This document shows positions 5,424-5,496 of a stretch of 5,496 bases of DNA, piece by piece. The stretch is from CAIUMH01 sp037142475. Its GTDB lineage: Bacteria > Actinomycetota > Acidimicrobiia > Acidimicrobiales > RAAP-2. Location: contig JBAXAR010000123.1 of the NCBI GenBank assembly GCA_037142475.1, positions 1 to 5,496 of the forward strand, given 5' to 3'. Both the position numbers and the translations under genes were made by a program. The notes below the pieces were generated by a model that was not told where the DNA came from, did no database searches, and saw nothing but the letters and a program-made list of their open reading frames with translations. Position 1 is the stretch's first letter. The number at the start of each line of letters is the position of its first letter.

Positions 5424-5496
5424 ATCGCTCCTCGTGAATGGGTCATGCGGCCGCCTTGTGGGCGCCGGATCTAAAGCGTAGGGGCCGATATCGACA
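5424..5496 (-). promoter_or_regulatory. Upstream region of the AhpD-like gene, possible promoter
   Basis: These 73 bases to the window edge hold the ribosome site of the AhpD-like gene and no other supported gene. On the minus strand TACGCT (5480-5475) fits TANNNT and could be a -10 element giving a leader of about 45 bases. Its -35 would fall outside the window, so support is weak. Confidence 0.2.

Noticed and set aside
1..5496. CRISPR arrays, insertion sequences, tRNA genes, attachment sites and long repeats.
   Set aside because: Read on both strands by eye; no repeated spacer pattern, transposase, terminal inverted repeats or tRNA-like fold was recognised.

Overview
The window is compact, GC-rich bacterial DNA: seven protein genes with short gaps and mostly G or C at third codon positions. 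Gene content fits a free-living actinobacterium. It has an acyl-CoA dehydrogenase tail of the type common in mycobacteria, a cytochrome P450 close to mycobacterial CYP124/CYP125, a single-domain Nfu protein and apparently leaderless transcription starts. A deep actinobacterial lineage such as Acidimicrobiia is possible, but that is inference; no rRNA or marker gene is present.

Layout: (1) 2-505 (+), the C-terminal part of an acyl-CoA dehydrogenase, cut by the window edge. (2) 548-2229 (-), a two-gene MarR repressor / MFS exporter operon. The genes overlap by ATGA, and a perfect 8-bp inverted repeat with a 5-nt spacer sits directly upstream as the likely MarR operator. (3) 2295-2651 (-), a NifU C-terminal-domain (Nfu-type) iron-sulfur protein, divergent from (4) 2817-4091 (+), a CYP124-like P450. 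(5) 4135-5082 (+), a YihY/BrkB-family membrane protein downstream of the P450 and possibly co-transcribed. (6) 5079-5423 (-), a small AhpD-like carboxymuconolactone decarboxylase-family protein, convergent with the YihY gene and sharing its stop region.

The genes do not form one obvious pathway. The acyl-CoA dehydrogenase and P450 both suit catabolism of lipids, branched hydrocarbons or sterols. The MarR/MFS pair is a self-contained efflux cassette. The Nfu and AhpD-like proteins suit iron-sulfur and redox housekeeping. No mobile element, CRISPR array, tRNA or rRNA was seen.

I found no convincing undescribed multi-gene system. The items most worth a second look are small: the MarR operator fused to a probable leaderless promoter; a 15-codon mini-ORF bridging the P450 stop and the YihY start; a strong Shine-Dalgarno sequence in front of an in-frame ATC at the Nfu gene; and an 11-bp perfect hairpin inside the last codons of the acyl-CoA dehydrogenase, at a convergent gene end.
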